From Promethearchaeota archaeon (GTDB taxonomy: Archaea; Asgardarchaeota; Lokiarchaeia; Sigyniarchaeales; SOKP01), in contig JAHLWH010000066.1 in NCBI GenBank assembly GCA_019058015.1, forward strand, positions 1 through 50,406: a stretch of DNA of 50,406 bases, given 5' to 3'. The stretch's first letter is position 1, and every line of letters begins with the position of its first letter. A program made the position numbers and the translations under genes. Below the pieces are notes generated by a model that worked only from the letters and a program-made list of their open reading frames with translations, was not told the origin of the DNA and made no database searches. Shown here piece by piece: positions 1 to 8,740 of this stretch.

Positions 1-330
1 CCTCTTCCTATAGATGAATTTGAAAAAGAAACAGATGGTGCGTGGGTGGGATATGATAAATTTCCTCTAAAAGCTGGAACAAAACTGTTCAAAATAATTA
101 AAGAATTTAAAAAATATTATCCAAAAATTACCTGCCCTACTCTATTAATTCAAGGAAGGTTAGATGGCGTGATTAAAACCTCAAGCATGGATAAGATTTA
201 TGGAATGATAAACTCCAAAAATAAAAGAAAATTATGGCTTGAAAATAGCGACCATCCTATTTTAAAAAATCCCGATGAAGATCTATTATTTACTGAAATT
301 CTGAATTTCGTGAAAGAGGTTACAAAATAA
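1..330 (+). CDS. alpha/beta hydrolase, C-terminal part (cut by window start)
   Basis: The frame is open from the first base of the window to the stop at 328-330, so only the last 109 residues are visible and the start lies upstream. The visible piece has the end of an alpha/beta hydrolase fold: the strand TCPTLLIQGRLDGVI carries the usual acid Asp of the triad, and LENSDHPIL carries the catalytic His followed by the short C-terminal helix. This arrangement is typical of the serine aminopeptidase S33/carboxylesterase group. The nucleophile elbow is outside the window, so substrate class cannot be told. The gene converges on the HAD phosphatase, whose stop lies 4 bases away. Confidence 0.75.
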   Translation, partial: PLPIDEFEKETDGAWVGYDKFPLKAGTKLFKIIKEFKKYYPKITCPTLLIQGRLDGVIKTSSMDKIYGMINSKNKRKLWLENSDHPILKNPDEDLLFTEILNFVKEVTK

Positions 331-334
331 ATTT

Positions 335-997
335 TTATTTCTCCTTCAGAATTGAATAAATCACATTTGCATTTAGATCTCTAATACTTTTTAAAATCAA
401 ATATGAAACCGATATACTCTCTATCAATTTCTCTTTAATTGTAGTTCCAGTTAAAACCCCAATAAAGGGACAACCAAGCATTTCTGCGACTTTTACATCA
501 TTTGCATGATCTCCAATAACAATTATTTGCTTATTAGGAAAATTTTCTTCGAGTATCTTTTTTGTAATTGGGTCGTATTTTTTCTTCCTTTGCTCAGTTT
601 CTCCTAAATATAAATCAAAAAAGTGGTTTATCTTTAAAATTTTGAGAATTTTATGGACCATTTCATGCTTTTTTGAAGATAATACTCCTAAGAGAAAACC
701 GTTTTCTTTTAATTCTTTTAATTTTTTTCTTACACCTTTTATTAGTTTTGACTGATAAATTCCCTTCTTTCTATAAAAATCACGGAAGGTGGATATATAT
801 TTTTCAGGAGATTCATTTGTTACTTCTTTAAACATCTCATGTAAAGGAATTCCGATCATTTGCTTTATAATTTTCGGGGGAATTTTCTCTTTCTTGTATT
901 TTTCCAATGCGTAATTGAAAGAGTTAATAATTCCTTTAGTGTTTTTAATTAGTGTATTATCAAGATCAAAACTTAGATAAATATCACTATTCTTCAT
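335..997 (-). CDS. HAD-family phosphatase (phosphoglycolate phosphatase-like)
   Basis: A 220-residue haloacid-dehalogenase-superfamily hydrolase. All four HAD motifs are visible: FDLDNT near residues 10-15 (nucleophile and acid Asp), LSSKK (motif II Ser), the Lys of KKKYDP (motif III) and GDHANDVKVAE (motif IV acidic pair). The helical insertion between motifs I and II is the C1 cap typical of Gph/PGP enzymes, so the substrate is probably a small phosphate ester. A longer frame reaches 1102, but those 35 extra residues would overlap the upstream dehalogenase gene and lack family similarity, so the ATG at 997 just before the first motif was chosen. It lies 25 bases after the dehalogenase gene, probably in one transcript. 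Confidence 0.8.
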   Translation of the reverse strand: MKNSDIYLSFDLDNTLIKNTKGIINSFNYALEKYKKEKIPPKIIKQMIGIPLHEMFKEVTNESPEKYISTFRDFYRKKGIYQSKLIKGVRKKLKELKENGFLLGVLSSKKHEMVHKILKILKINHFFDLYLGETEQRKKKYDPITKKILEENFPNKQIIVIGDHANDVKVAEMLGCPFIGVLTGTTIKEKLIESISVSYLILKSIRDLNANVIYSILKEK

Positions 998-1022
998 GGC
1001 ATTTATTATCTTTTTTTCCTTT

Positions 1023-1925
1023 TTATGGATTATTTTCAAGGAACTTTTCAATCCACAAAATAATTTTATCGGGAGCGTCTTCTTGTAAGAAATGTGATGC
1101 ATGTTCTATTTTATGCGTTTCAATCCCTGGATATATTTTGTTCCACCAATCAATCACTCTTGGAGGAAATACTGGATCTTTTAGACCCCAAATCAATAAT
1201 TTTGGCTTATCTGCTAATACATCCAAATTCTGACGAATATGTAGCATGGCTTCGGTACTTGGATGTGAATTTCCAATAGGTATATCTCTAGGCCAAGCAA
1301 CTGCCCCAATACAGGATTCCTTGTTTGGAAATGGGGTTGTATATGCTTTTAACATTGTGAGTGTAATTTTTTCCTTATTATAAATTGCTGTTTGAAATAA
1401 TTTAGGAATTTTCTCCTTCATATTTGAAAAAAACTTTTCATATTTTCCCCTCTTTTCTAATTCATAATACCATGGTTTAGCTCCTTCTTTCATAATGCCA
1501 ATTGCTGTATTCATTATAACTAATCGTTTTACTTTCTCGGGATAATCAACTGCAAAACCAAACATTACTGGTCCGCCCCAATCCTGTCCAACAAATGTAA
1601 TATCCTTTAAATCCAAGCTAAGTAATAATTTCGTTAAATTATCAATATGTTGTTTCAATAAGTATGGTTTATCTTGCGGAACATCACTTTTACCAAAACC
1701 CATTTGATCAGGTGCTATAACACGATAATTTTTTGATAAAACTTCAATGAAAATTCGATAAAGATAACCCCAAGTCGGCATTCCGTGAAGGCAAACAATT
1801 GGCTCTCCGCTACCCTCGTCAACATAGTGCATTTGAAATCCATTAATCTCTTTAAAATTAGGCTTAAAAGGAAAAGTTCCTTCGAATGTTTCGCTTCTCA
1901 TATAATTTCTATTCATAATAATCAA
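1023..1925 (-). CDS. haloalkane dehalogenase-like alpha/beta hydrolase
   Basis: A 300-residue alpha/beta hydrolase of the haloalkane dehalogenase/epoxide hydrolase clade. The nucleophile is Asp115 in VGQDWGGP, the acid is Asp250 in WGLKDPVF and the base His278 in HASHFLQED. HGMPTWGYLYR near residues 48-57 forms the oxyanion loop and matches the HLD-I type, which uses a Trp next to the nucleophile (Trp116, present) for halide binding. Asp as nucleophile excludes ordinary esterases; an epoxide hydrolase remains possible. Dehalogenation of a natural haloalkane is an inference. ATGs at 1925 and 1916 are both possible starts. It is divergently oriented from the LarA-like gene, 54 bases away, so both may share a promoter region. 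Confidence 0.8.
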   Translation of the reverse strand: MIIMNRNYMRSETFEGTFPFKPNFKEINGFQMHYVDEGSGEPIVCLHGMPTWGYLYRIFIEVLSKNYRVIAPDQMGFGKSDVPQDKPYLLKQHIDNLTKLLLSLDLKDITFVGQDWGGPVMFGFAVDYPEKVKRLVIMNTAIGIMKEGAKPWYYELEKRGKYEKFFSNMKEKIPKLFQTAIYNKEKITLTMLKAYTTPFPNKESCIGAVAWPRDIPIGNSHPSTEAMLHIRQNLDVLADKPKLLIWGLKDPVFPPRVIDWWNKIYPGIETHKIEHASHFLQEDAPDKIILWIEKFLENNP

Positions 1926-1979
1926 GTGTATTCTCTATCAATTAAAAGTTTATTTTTACACATTGATTTTATTAACATA

Positions 1980-3260
1980 ATGAAGGTCCATTTTAAATAT
2001 GGTAAAAATGGGTTAAATATTGAAATTCCTGATAATTTAAGCTTTACAATATTAAATGCACCAGAAGAAAAAGAAATAGTTAACCCTGTGGAAGAAATTA
2101 AAGCAAAAATAAATGACCCAATTGGAACTTTACCTTTGAAAGAATTAATTCAACGAAAAGCAAAATTTCATGAAATTTCTATCATAATTGTTATTAGTGA
2201 CGCTACAAGACCGTCTCCTTCTAAAATAATTTTAAAAGCTTTAACTGAAATATTTGAAGAAATCGGAATTAGAGATGAACAAATAAAAATTTTAATAGCT
2301 ACTGGACTTCATAGAGAAAGCAGACAAGATGAACTATTAAGAATGGTCGGTGATAATTTTCTTAAACGATTTGAAATCATTGATCACAAAGCAAATGATG
2401 AATCTACTTTAGCTTTTATTGGATATAGCAATGATAGAACACCCATTTATTTAAATACATACTATCTCGATTGTGATTTTAGAATTTTAACAGGCTACGT
2501 AGAACCTCATTTTTTTATGGGATTCTCTGGAGGGATGAAATCGATTGTCCCGGGAATAGCTGGAGAAAAAACAATTAAGGGTAATCACTCTGCCAAAAAT
2601 ATTGCTTCTCCATTTGCCCGTTTTGGAGTGTATAAAGAAAACCCACTCCATATTAATGCGGTTGAAATAGCTAAGAGAGTTGGTGTAGATTTTATGGTTA
2701 ATGTATGTATTAATGAGAATCATAATATAACTCAAATTGCCGCCGGGGATCTTGAAAAAGCTCACGAAGCTCTAGTAAAATATCAGTTAAAGCAGGTATA
2801 CCAAAAGATTAATCTACTTTATGACATAGTTATTTGCGGGAATGGAGGCTACCCGCTAGATTTAAACCTTTATCAAGCAGTTAAAAGCATGGCACTAGGT
2901 GAGATGGCTGTAAAGAAGGGGGGAATCATTATCTCTGTAAATGAATTATCTGATGGAATTGGACATGAAAAATTTAAGGAATTAATATTTTGTGGAAGGT
3001 CTCCAAAAGAGATTTACAAAGATATCATAAGTGAAAAAATTAAAGTGGCTGATCAATGGGAAATACAAATATTAACTCGAATCTTACAGAAAGCTGAAAT
3101 AATTGTTGTTTCTCAATTATCAAAAGATGAGGTTGGAAATATAGGTTTAATCCATTCAAATTCAGTTGAAGAAGCAATCGAAATGGCATTGAAAAAAATT
3201 GGACCTAATGCAAAAATACTTGTATTACCGGATGGATCACTTGTTTTACCAAAATTATAA
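1980..3260 (+). CDS. larA: LarA-family nickel-pincer racemase (lactate racemase-like, DUF2088)
   Basis: A 426-residue LarA-family protein. Residues known to build the lactate racemase active site are in register with the Lactobacillus enzyme: Asp74 and Arg77 in SDATRP, His111 in TGLHR, His177 and Lys187 in EPHFFMGFSGGMK (Lys187 would hold the nickel-pincer nucleotide), His203, and Gln299/Lys302 in LYQAVK. The family interconverts enantiomers of alpha-hydroxy acids; lactate is the best guess because the next gene resembles a D-lactate dehydrogenase. The frame is open further upstream to 1785, but that part overlaps the divergent dehalogenase; the ATG at 1980 fits the family N-terminus. LarB, LarC and LarE cofactor-synthesis genes are not in the window. 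Confidence 0.85.
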   Translation: MKVHFKYGKNGLNIEIPDNLSFTILNAPEEKEIVNPVEEIKAKINDPIGTLPLKELIQRKAKFHEISIIIVISDATRPSPSKIILKALTEIFEEIGIRDEQIKILIATGLHRESRQDELLRMVGDNFLKRFEIIDHKANDESTLAFIGYSNDRTPIYLNTYYLDCDFRILTGYVEPHFFMGFSGGMKSIVPGIAGEKTIKGNHSAKNIASPFARFGVYKENPLHINAVEIAKRVGVDFMVNVCINENHNITQIAAGDLEKAHEALVKYQLKQVYQKINLLYDIVICGNGGYPLDLNLYQAVKSMALGEMAVKKGGIIISVNELSDGIGHEKFKELIFCGRSPKEIYKDIISEKIKVADQWEIQILTRILQKAEIIVVSQLSKDEVGNIGLIHSNSVEEAIEMALKKIGPNAKILVLPDGSLVLPKL

Positions 3261-3360
3261 ATTATCTTAATTGTAATTTTAATTAAATTTTAATATCTTA
3301 CACATTAAGAAGCATTATAATCCCAAATAATGTAGAAGAACAAATCTTCAGTGTAATTTT

Positions 3361-5100
3361 TTGATTGAACCATACTCAAATATTTCAGAGGAAATTTATC
3401 AACAATTAAAAGATATCGTGGGAGATGAATTTATCTCAAAAGATACTGAAATATTATGGTGTTATGCATTTGATGGTACTATATTCAAGGAAAATACAGT
3501 CCCAGAAATCGTAATTTTACCTAAAAATAAAGATGAAATATCTGAAATTATAAAAATAGCTAATAAAAATAAAATCATCGTTATACCAAGAGGGAGCGGA
3601 ACAAGTTTATCTGGCGGTCCTATATCGATTTTTGGTAGTGGAATTATACTTGATTTGAGCAGAATGAATAAAATTCTCTCAATTGATATTCCAAATAATC
3701 TCACAGTAGTTGAACCTGGTGTAATTTGTGATGATCTTAATTTCGAATTGAACAAATATGGGTACTTTTTTCCACCAGACCCGGCCTCGAGCTGTATTTG
3801 CACAATAGGAGGGATGGTTGCCAATAATTCAGGTGGAGTTCAGGCATTTAAATATGGTGTAACCAAAGATTATGTAATGTTTTTAGAAGTTGTCCTTGCT
3901 GATGGGCAAATAATAAATATTGGTTCTTCAGTTAGAAAATCAGTATCATCGTATAATTTTACTGGATTATTTGTTGGTTCTGAGGGCACCCTTGGGGTTA
4001 TTACTAAAATCGGGCTTAAAGTAATTCCCTTACCTAAATCTAGGAAAATGGGGCTTTTTATATTTGATTCAATTGAATCAATCATACAAGCAGTTATTGA
4101 GTTAAGAAAAAATGGAATTATACCGAACTTGCTCGAATTTATGGATGAAACCACAACAAAAGTAAGCTTTGAATATCTTGGTGGAGAATTTCTTTCATAT
4201 CCTAAAGGAATTGTATTATTGGCAGAAGTTGATGGGAACAAAAACCAAGTTGATTCTGATTTTACAAAATTATTTAATATTATAATGAAATATAACCCAA
4301 AATTTCACAAAATAGCAGAATCCGATGAGGAAAGAGAAGTTTTGTTAAATGCAAGGAAAGCAGCGCTACCAGCTCTCTCAAGAATTAAACCGTCATGTTG
4401 TATAGAAGATTGTACAGTTTCAATCGAAAAATTCGCTGAGTGTGTTCAAAAGATTAAGGAAATTACCGAAGAATTAAAATTAGATAATATAGAGATTGCC
4501 AATTTCGGACACATGGATGGAAATATGCACCCAACATTTTTATTTAATGAGAATAATGAATCTGATCGTAAATCACTATTAGTAGCTATGAAATACTTAT
4601 ACGAAAAAATTGTAATACCGTTAGGAGGAACAATTACCGGCGAACATGGAGTAGGTTCTGTTAAAACTCCCTTTCTCAATCTAGAATATGATAGAGAAAC
4701 TTTAAATCTAATGAGAGAGATTAAACTTTTTTTTGATCCCAATATGATCCTTAACCCAGGTAAAGGAAAAGGAGACCCTCGTATAATTAAAAGTGTAGAG
4801 TTAAATAGAAAATTAAAGATTCTTGGAGATTTAGCGTTATCTTGTATGAGGTGTGGATTCTGTATACCGCTATGCCCCTCTAAGGACTATTATAAATTCG
4901 AAGCATATACCCCAAGAGGGAGATTAAGTATATTAAATGGATTAGTCTATGGAGATTTGAAATTATCAGAAAAAGTCAATGAAATTTTGCATACTTGCAT
5001 TCTTTGTGGTGCATGTTCTGTATTATGCCCTGCAGGAGTGAAAACTTATGAAATTTTTGAGAAAGCCAGAGAATTAATACATAAAAATAAAAAATTTTAA
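3361..5100 (+). CDS. GlcD/D-lactate dehydrogenase-like flavoprotein with two C-terminal 4Fe-4S motifs
   Basis: A 579-residue fusion. The N-terminal part is a PCMH-type FAD domain (PRGSGTSLSGGP near 80; PDPASSC and GGMVANNSGG near 140-160), followed by the FAD-oxidase C-terminal domain (FGHMDGNMHP, TGEHGVG). After about residue 490 come two CxxCxxCxxxCP clusters (near 495-506 and 545-556), as in GlcF. The protein stops about 25 residues later, so the cysteine-rich CCG domains of full GlcF are missing. The family oxidises D-lactate, glycolate or similar 2-hydroxy acids; the iron-sulfur tail would pass electrons to an unseen partner. The start is TTG; no ATG fits. It lies 100 bases after larA in the same direction. 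Confidence 0.85.
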   Translation: MIEPYSNISEEIYQQLKDIVGDEFISKDTEILWCYAFDGTIFKENTVPEIVILPKNKDEISEIIKIANKNKIIVIPRGSGTSLSGGPISIFGSGIILDLSRMNKILSIDIPNNLTVVEPGVICDDLNFELNKYGYFFPPDPASSCICTIGGMVANNSGGVQAFKYGVTKDYVMFLEVVLADGQIINIGSSVRKSVSSYNFTGLFVGSEGTLGVITKIGLKVIPLPKSRKMGLFIFDSIESIIQAVIELRKNGIIPNLLEFMDETTTKVSFEYLGGEFLSYPKGIVLLAEVDGNKNQVDSDFTKLFNIIMKYNPKFHKIAESDEEREVLLNARKAALPALSRIKPSCCIEDCTVSIEKFAECVQKIKEITEELKLDNIEIANFGHMDGNMHPTFLFNENNESDRKSLLVAMKYLYEKIVIPLGGTITGEHGVGSVKTPFLNLEYDRETLNLMREIKLFFDPNMILNPGKGKGDPRIIKSVELNRKLKILGDLALSCMRCGFCIPLCPSKDYYKFEAYTPRGRLSILNGLVYGDLKLSEKVNEILHTCILCGACSVLCPAGVKTYEIFEKARELIHKNKKF

Positions 5101-5117
5101 AAAATTATACCTATAAT

Positions 5118-5585
5118 TTATCTTTTTTTTCTAGCTCGCATCTTTGTCTTCTCAATAAATTCAAGGCAAACTCCTAATACATCTATTGTATCAAAATAGT
5201 CCCATTTTAGATTGACAAATTGACTAGCATTAACAGATTGAAATCCCATTTCTTTCATTTTTGTTGAATATGATTCTAGATTCTCAATATATACACCATA
5301 ATGATGTAATCCCTCTTTTCCTTGCTCAATAAATTCCTTATAAATACTATCTCCATCAACCCATTGGATTAATTCTAACTCTAACATACCCAATTGGCTA
5401 AACCCTACCTTTATATCAACGATAGTGCGTTTATCTCGAAATTGGGTATCCAGATTTGGAACGTCTATAATTTGAAATTTTGGTAAACCTAGGGTTTCTT
5501 CCATCAATTTAGCTTGTTTTTCAATATTTTTATAGACATATCCCAATTGTCCAATTTTCAGTTCAGAAAATTTTATCTCTTCCAA
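5118..5585 (-). CDS. VOC (glyoxalase/methylmalonyl-CoA epimerase-like) protein
   Basis: A 155-residue protein with two beta-alpha-beta-beta-beta modules of the vicinal oxygen chelate fold. Likely metal ligands, one per module edge, are Gln13 (KIGQLGYVYKN), Glu69 or Glu71 (MLELELIQ), His94 or His95 (GLHHYGVYI) and Glu142 (GVCLEFIE). A Gln/Glu/His/Glu set resembles zinc glyoxalase I more than methylmalonyl-CoA epimerase, whose first ligand is His. The short length fits a single-domain dimeric enzyme. The substrate is unknown. It converges with the GlcD-like gene, 17 bases apart. A basic tail (KTKMRARKKR) ends the protein. Confidence 0.75.
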   Translation of the reverse strand: MEEIKFSELKIGQLGYVYKNIEKQAKLMEETLGLPKFQIIDVPNLDTQFRDKRTIVDIKVGFSQLGMLELELIQWVDGDSIYKEFIEQGKEGLHHYGVYIENLESYSTKMKEMGFQSVNASQFVNLKWDYFDTIDVLGVCLEFIEKTKMRARKKR

Positions 5586-5717
5586 AGCATTGTCACCAAA
5601 TAAATTTTAATATTTTAATTTGGATCTTTAAAATTTTATTTTTAAATATTATTTCCCTTATACATTTAATATATTAACTTTAATTATTTTTAAGAAATTG
5701 CTATCTTAAGAACGATT

Positions 5718-6608
5718 ATGATTTGGAAAACTCGTATAAATCAGACGACAAAAACAAAATATCCTGTAATTATGGGAGCTTTTGTAGGATTAGGTAAAAC
5801 AGATTTTGCTGCTCCATTTTCTGAAGCTGGTGGCTTGGGAATTATCACTGCCTTAAATTTTAAATCTCCTAACCATCTTAAAAAAGAACTCGAAAAAATG
5901 AAAGAATTGACAGAAAAGCCATTTGGTATAAATATTTCCGTGCTTCCACCACAAGTGAAAGGAGGACATCACTTAACAGAGAAATCAAAAAACGAATATT
6001 TAGCATATATCGAGGTTGCACTTGATGAAGGAGTTAAAATTTTTACAACTTCAGCGTATCAAGCGACATTTATTGGAAAGAGAGTACATGAGGCTGGATG
6101 TTATTGGTTTCATAAGGCTGCTACAATAAAACATGCCATAAGTGCAGAAAAGGCAGATGCAGACGCTGTCACCATCGTTGGATTAGAAGGAACAGGTTTT
6201 AAAAATCCTCTTACCCAAACAACCTTGGTAAATATCACAATGGCAAGAAGGTTACTTAAAATTCCAATTATTGCAGCAGGAGGCATCGGTGACGCAAGAG
6301 GATTTTTAGGGGCTATTGCAATGGGCGCAGAGGCTGTTTGTTTTGGAACAGCGGTTATGGTATGCGAAGAAAGTCCTGCAGCATTAAAACTGAAAGAAAA
6401 ATGGATAAATGAAGATATTTTTACGGAGGATTACCACCAAAAGATTTATCATCTTAAATTAAGAGATACGGTTCTTCCTTCAATGGCTGTTGGTCATCGA
6501 AAAAAAATCATTCCTATAAAGGATTTTATCGAAGAAATTATGAATGAATCAGAAAGGATATTAAGATCTTGGGGATTCACGGCAGAAGAGTTTAATACAA
6601 TTTCCTAA
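5718..6608 (+). CDS. NPD-family flavoprotein (2-nitropropane dioxygenase/FabK-like)
   Basis: A 296-residue TIM-barrel flavoprotein of the nitronate monooxygenase/enoyl reductase II family. Recognisable parts are the N-terminal MGAF...FSEAGGLGIITA near 19-45, FGINISV near 69, IPIIAAGGIGDARG near 183-195 and AEAVCFGTAVMV near 205-215, the last two forming the FMN phosphate site. Where nitronate monooxygenases and FabK have a GGH(R/I)G stretch with the catalytic His, this protein reads GLEGTGFKNP at 155-164, with no His. Nitronate oxidation is therefore doubtful. It stands alone, with a 130-base upstream gap from the divergent VOC gene. Confidence 0.75.
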   Translation: MIWKTRINQTTKTKYPVIMGAFVGLGKTDFAAPFSEAGGLGIITALNFKSPNHLKKELEKMKELTEKPFGINISVLPPQVKGGHHLTEKSKNEYLAYIEVALDEGVKIFTTSAYQATFIGKRVHEAGCYWFHKAATIKHAISAEKADADAVTIVGLEGTGFKNPLTQTTLVNITMARRLLKIPIIAAGGIGDARGFLGAIAMGAEAVCFGTAVMVCEESPAALKLKEKWINEDIFTEDYHQKIYHLKLRDTVLPSMAVGHRKKIIPIKDFIEEIMNESERILRSWGFTAEEFNTIS

Positions 6609-6716
6609 ATGTTAAACTATATAATTCTTTATTTTTTCTACGAATTCCTGAATGTATTTAATAAATTTTTTCCTACCAAAAATTTTTAAAATAAAATTTG
6701 ATCTTTAATAATAGAT

Positions 6717-7247
6717 ATGTCATCACCTCCCCCTCCACAAACTCCTAATTCAAGAAGTTCTAGGAGATTTGAAACCAGAGAAATAGTTGAAATAATAAGA
6801 AATGCGATGGAAATATATGACGATCAATGGCAACAAGAATCCAATTCAATTAGAGCGGTTCCCAGATATCAAGAGGATTATAACAAACTTACAGAGGAAG
6901 AAAAGGAAAAATTTCATGAATTCTTAGAAATGGGTTCGATTTGTCCAATTTGTAAAGCTAAAAATCATGTAAATTATTTAAAAAAATCTTATTTTAATAA
7001 AAAACCTGATAAAATAAATCTAAAAAATAATTTATTGAAATTAATGGAACAATCTAAAGATTTTAGTAAAAATATCTCAATTGGAATACCTTGCTGTAAC
7101 TGTTATAGAAAAGTTTTCAATCAAAATAAATCTAATTTAACTACATCACTGAATAGATCGAATTCGCATATGCGATTGAAGAGAGCTCTCCATTACGATC
7201 TCCAATATTTTTTAAAAATATCTAAAAAAGCTAATATTTTTAGATAA
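6717..7247 (+). CDS. proline-tailed Cys-rich protein, paralogue 1 (unknown function)
   Basis: A 176-residue protein not recognised as a named family. It starts with a Ser/Pro-rich tail (MSSPPPPQTP), followed by a charged helical region and a conserved core from about residue 58. The core holds two metal-binding-like clusters: GSICPICKAKNH near 77-88 and GIPCCNCYRKVF near 123-134, a CxxC-x4-H plus CCxC pattern suggesting a zinc site. A second copy lies at 11171-11656, about half identical across the core, with the same ATG-TC start context and an AT-rich leader. Two such copies 4 kb apart point to local duplication. Partner, ligand and role are unknown. Confidence 0.65.
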   Translation: MSSPPPPQTPNSRSSRRFETREIVEIIRNAMEIYDDQWQQESNSIRAVPRYQEDYNKLTEEEKEKFHEFLEMGSICPICKAKNHVNYLKKSYFNKKPDKINLKNNLLKLMEQSKDFSKNISIGIPCCNCYRKVFNQNKSNLTTSLNRSNSHMRLKRALHYDLQYFLKISKKANIFR

Positions 7248-7772
7248 AGAGTAGGTTTAAATCATATTAGATTATTATTTTGTTTATTTTTCTCCGAGAA
7301 TTCCTAAGATATTAATTTAAGGCAAATATCCTTAAATAATTACAATTCCTTACCTTAATTTAGAAAATTACACCTTAAGAAATTTCAATGAAATTGAGTT
7401 TTTTAATGTCGGCAGGAGCAATCCTTATATACAGCAATGCGATGCGTTATGTAATGAGCAATTAGGCGCAGAAGGAATTAAAAACTAAAATTTATTAATA
7501 ATTTAACTCTGATTCCTCTCTAATTTAATATTAAGTTAACGGACTTGCGATCAGCATAGAGATATAAGCTAACTATAGGAGTGATCTGTTGGGTATTTTT
7601 TTAATATCTGTTTTAACATCATATATTTTATTTCCTCCTCCTTACAATTATTTTCTTTTTAGTTTTTTTTCTAGGTATTCATAATTCGAGATTTATCATT
7701 CTCCTTTTGATTTTTTGTTAGATATATAATGAGAATTGCTACATTTTCCATTTTTATTTTCACACTTTCAAA
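7248..7772. other. intergenic stretch with a gene-tail remnant
   Basis: 525 bases without an intact gene. The only protein-like signal is the frame at 7336-7488 (separate entry). The rest is AT-rich with T-runs around 7595-7680 that could end transcripts on either strand. No tRNA-like cloverleaf or clear hairpin RNA was seen by eye. Confidence 0.5.
7336..7488 (+). pseudogene. C-terminal remnant of an unidentified protein, copy 1
   Basis: This frame begins right after a TAA, has no usable start and runs 50 codons to TAA. Its end, reading ALCNEQLGAEGIK, is nearly the same as the end of another short frame at 8762-8815 (ALCNERLDAEGFK), and both stop one codon later. Shared protein-level sequence at two places, each just before a stop, indicates C-terminal remains of a duplicated gene. 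The preceding EFFNVGRSNPYIQQ also looks like real protein. The parent family was not recognised. Confidence 0.45.
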
Positions 7773-8183
7773 TTACTTACACATTTCAGTTAGTTTATTC
7801 TCAATCCAATGATCCAAACCTATTTCACATATTCTTGGAAGGTTCTTAGGGGCATTTTCAGAATGAGAAAATCGAATTTTAAATACTTGACAAGGATAAT
7901 CTTGGCACTCTGTACAGATTTTTACGCCTTGTCTTTTTCCACACTGACGAATACGACAAAGACGACATTCAAACCACATATCTTTTTCAGAACCTTGACA
8001 GCCTTCACATACCAAATTTGAAGCATCAATCTTAATTCCCAATTCTTGGCTTAAAGCTTTTGCTACTTTGGCTTTTGCACCCTTATCACCTGAGTGAACT
8101 GCTTTATAAAGATCACAATCAGTTCCACAAAAAATGCCACAATATCCTAATAATTGATACTTGTTTTTCATTTTATTTTTCAT
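7773..8183 (-). CDS. DUF3795 cysteine-rich protein
   Basis: A 136-residue protein with the DUF3795 pattern: GYCGIFCGTDC at the N-terminus, then CEGCQG, ECRLCRIRQC, ICTECQDYPC and a C-terminal helix. The many paired Cys suggest zinc or iron-sulfur binding; the family is common in archaea and anaerobes and has no settled function. Two in-frame ATGs lie at the start (8183 and 8171), and the second gives the more family-like N-terminus. It is divergent from the Lrp gene, whose frame opens about 40-70 bases away, so the regulator could act on the shared intergenic region (inference). Confidence 0.75.
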   Translation of the reverse strand: MKNKMKNKYQLLGYCGIFCGTDCDLYKAVHSGDKGAKAKVAKALSQELGIKIDASNLVCEGCQGSEKDMWFECRLCRIRQCGKRQGVKICTECQDYPCQVFKIRFSHSENAPKNLPRICEIGLDHWIENKLTEMCK

Positions 8184-8254
8184 CTATGATGTATTTGTAT
8201 AGAGTCCAATAATATTTAAATATTTTGTATTCAATTCATAAATTGATCAAAAAA

Positions 8255-8740
8255 ATGAACATGGTCCAAGAAGAAGAAATGAAAAAAGAAAAAATAGTTG
8301 ATGATCTTGATAAACGCATCCTAGAAGAATATCAGAAAGATGCTACTATAGCTTATAGAATATTAGCCAAGAAAATTGATGTGCCCTCTTCAACAGTATT
8401 TTCACGAATTAAACAAATGAAAGAATCTGGAGTTATAAAAGGCATAATTCCCTTAGTCGATCCTATTGCTTTAGGTAAAACAACAACGGCTTGGATCCAA
8501 ATTAGTCTTGAAAATGAGGTTGATTGTTGTGAGTTCGCTGAAAAAATCGCAAAACAACCATATATAATGGAAGTATATGAAATAGCAGGAGAATGGGATA
8601 TACTTATAAAAGTTAAAGTCGAAGACAATCTTACTTTGCATAATTATACAAAAGATATTAGCACTTTGCCCGGGATTAGAAATATGGCATCAATTATTGC
8701 CTTTAAGACGGTAAAAGAGGATCCTAGAATTCCACTTTAA
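8255..8740 (+). CDS. Lrp/AsnC-family transcriptional regulator
   Basis: A 161-residue regulator. The N-terminal winged helix-turn-helix (DDLDKRILEEYQKDATIAYRILAKK through SSTVFSRIKQMKESGVIKG, about residues 16-63) is followed by a RAM/AsnC ligand-binding domain (about 75-150). The family forms octameric or dimeric DNA-binding proteins that sense amino acids or related small molecules. The frame opens at a TTG (8225); ATGs at 8255, 8261 and 8279 are possible, and 8255 was chosen as a compromise because Lrp proteins usually start a few residues before the DxxDxxIL motif. The target is unknown; autoregulation and control of the divergent DUF3795 gene are possible. Confidence 0.85.
   Translation: MNMVQEEEMKKEKIVDDLDKRILEEYQKDATIAYRILAKKIDVPSSTVFSRIKQMKESGVIKGIIPLVDPIALGKTTTAWIQISLENEVDCCEFAEKIAKQPYIMEVYEIAGEWDILIKVKVEDNLTLHNYTKDISTLPGIRNMASIIAFKTVKEDPRIPL

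Noticed and set aside
335..1102. Longer HAD frame starting at 1102
   Set aside because: It would overlap the dehalogenase gene by 80 bases, and the extra residues are not HAD-like.
3462..4742. Three minus-strand open frames under the GlcD-like gene
   Set aside because: They are antisense shadows: no family similarity, and the plus frame carries clear conserved motifs.
8225..8254. TTG start of the Lrp regulator
   Set aside because: The added residues do not look like an Lrp N-terminus and ATGs follow closely; still not excluded.
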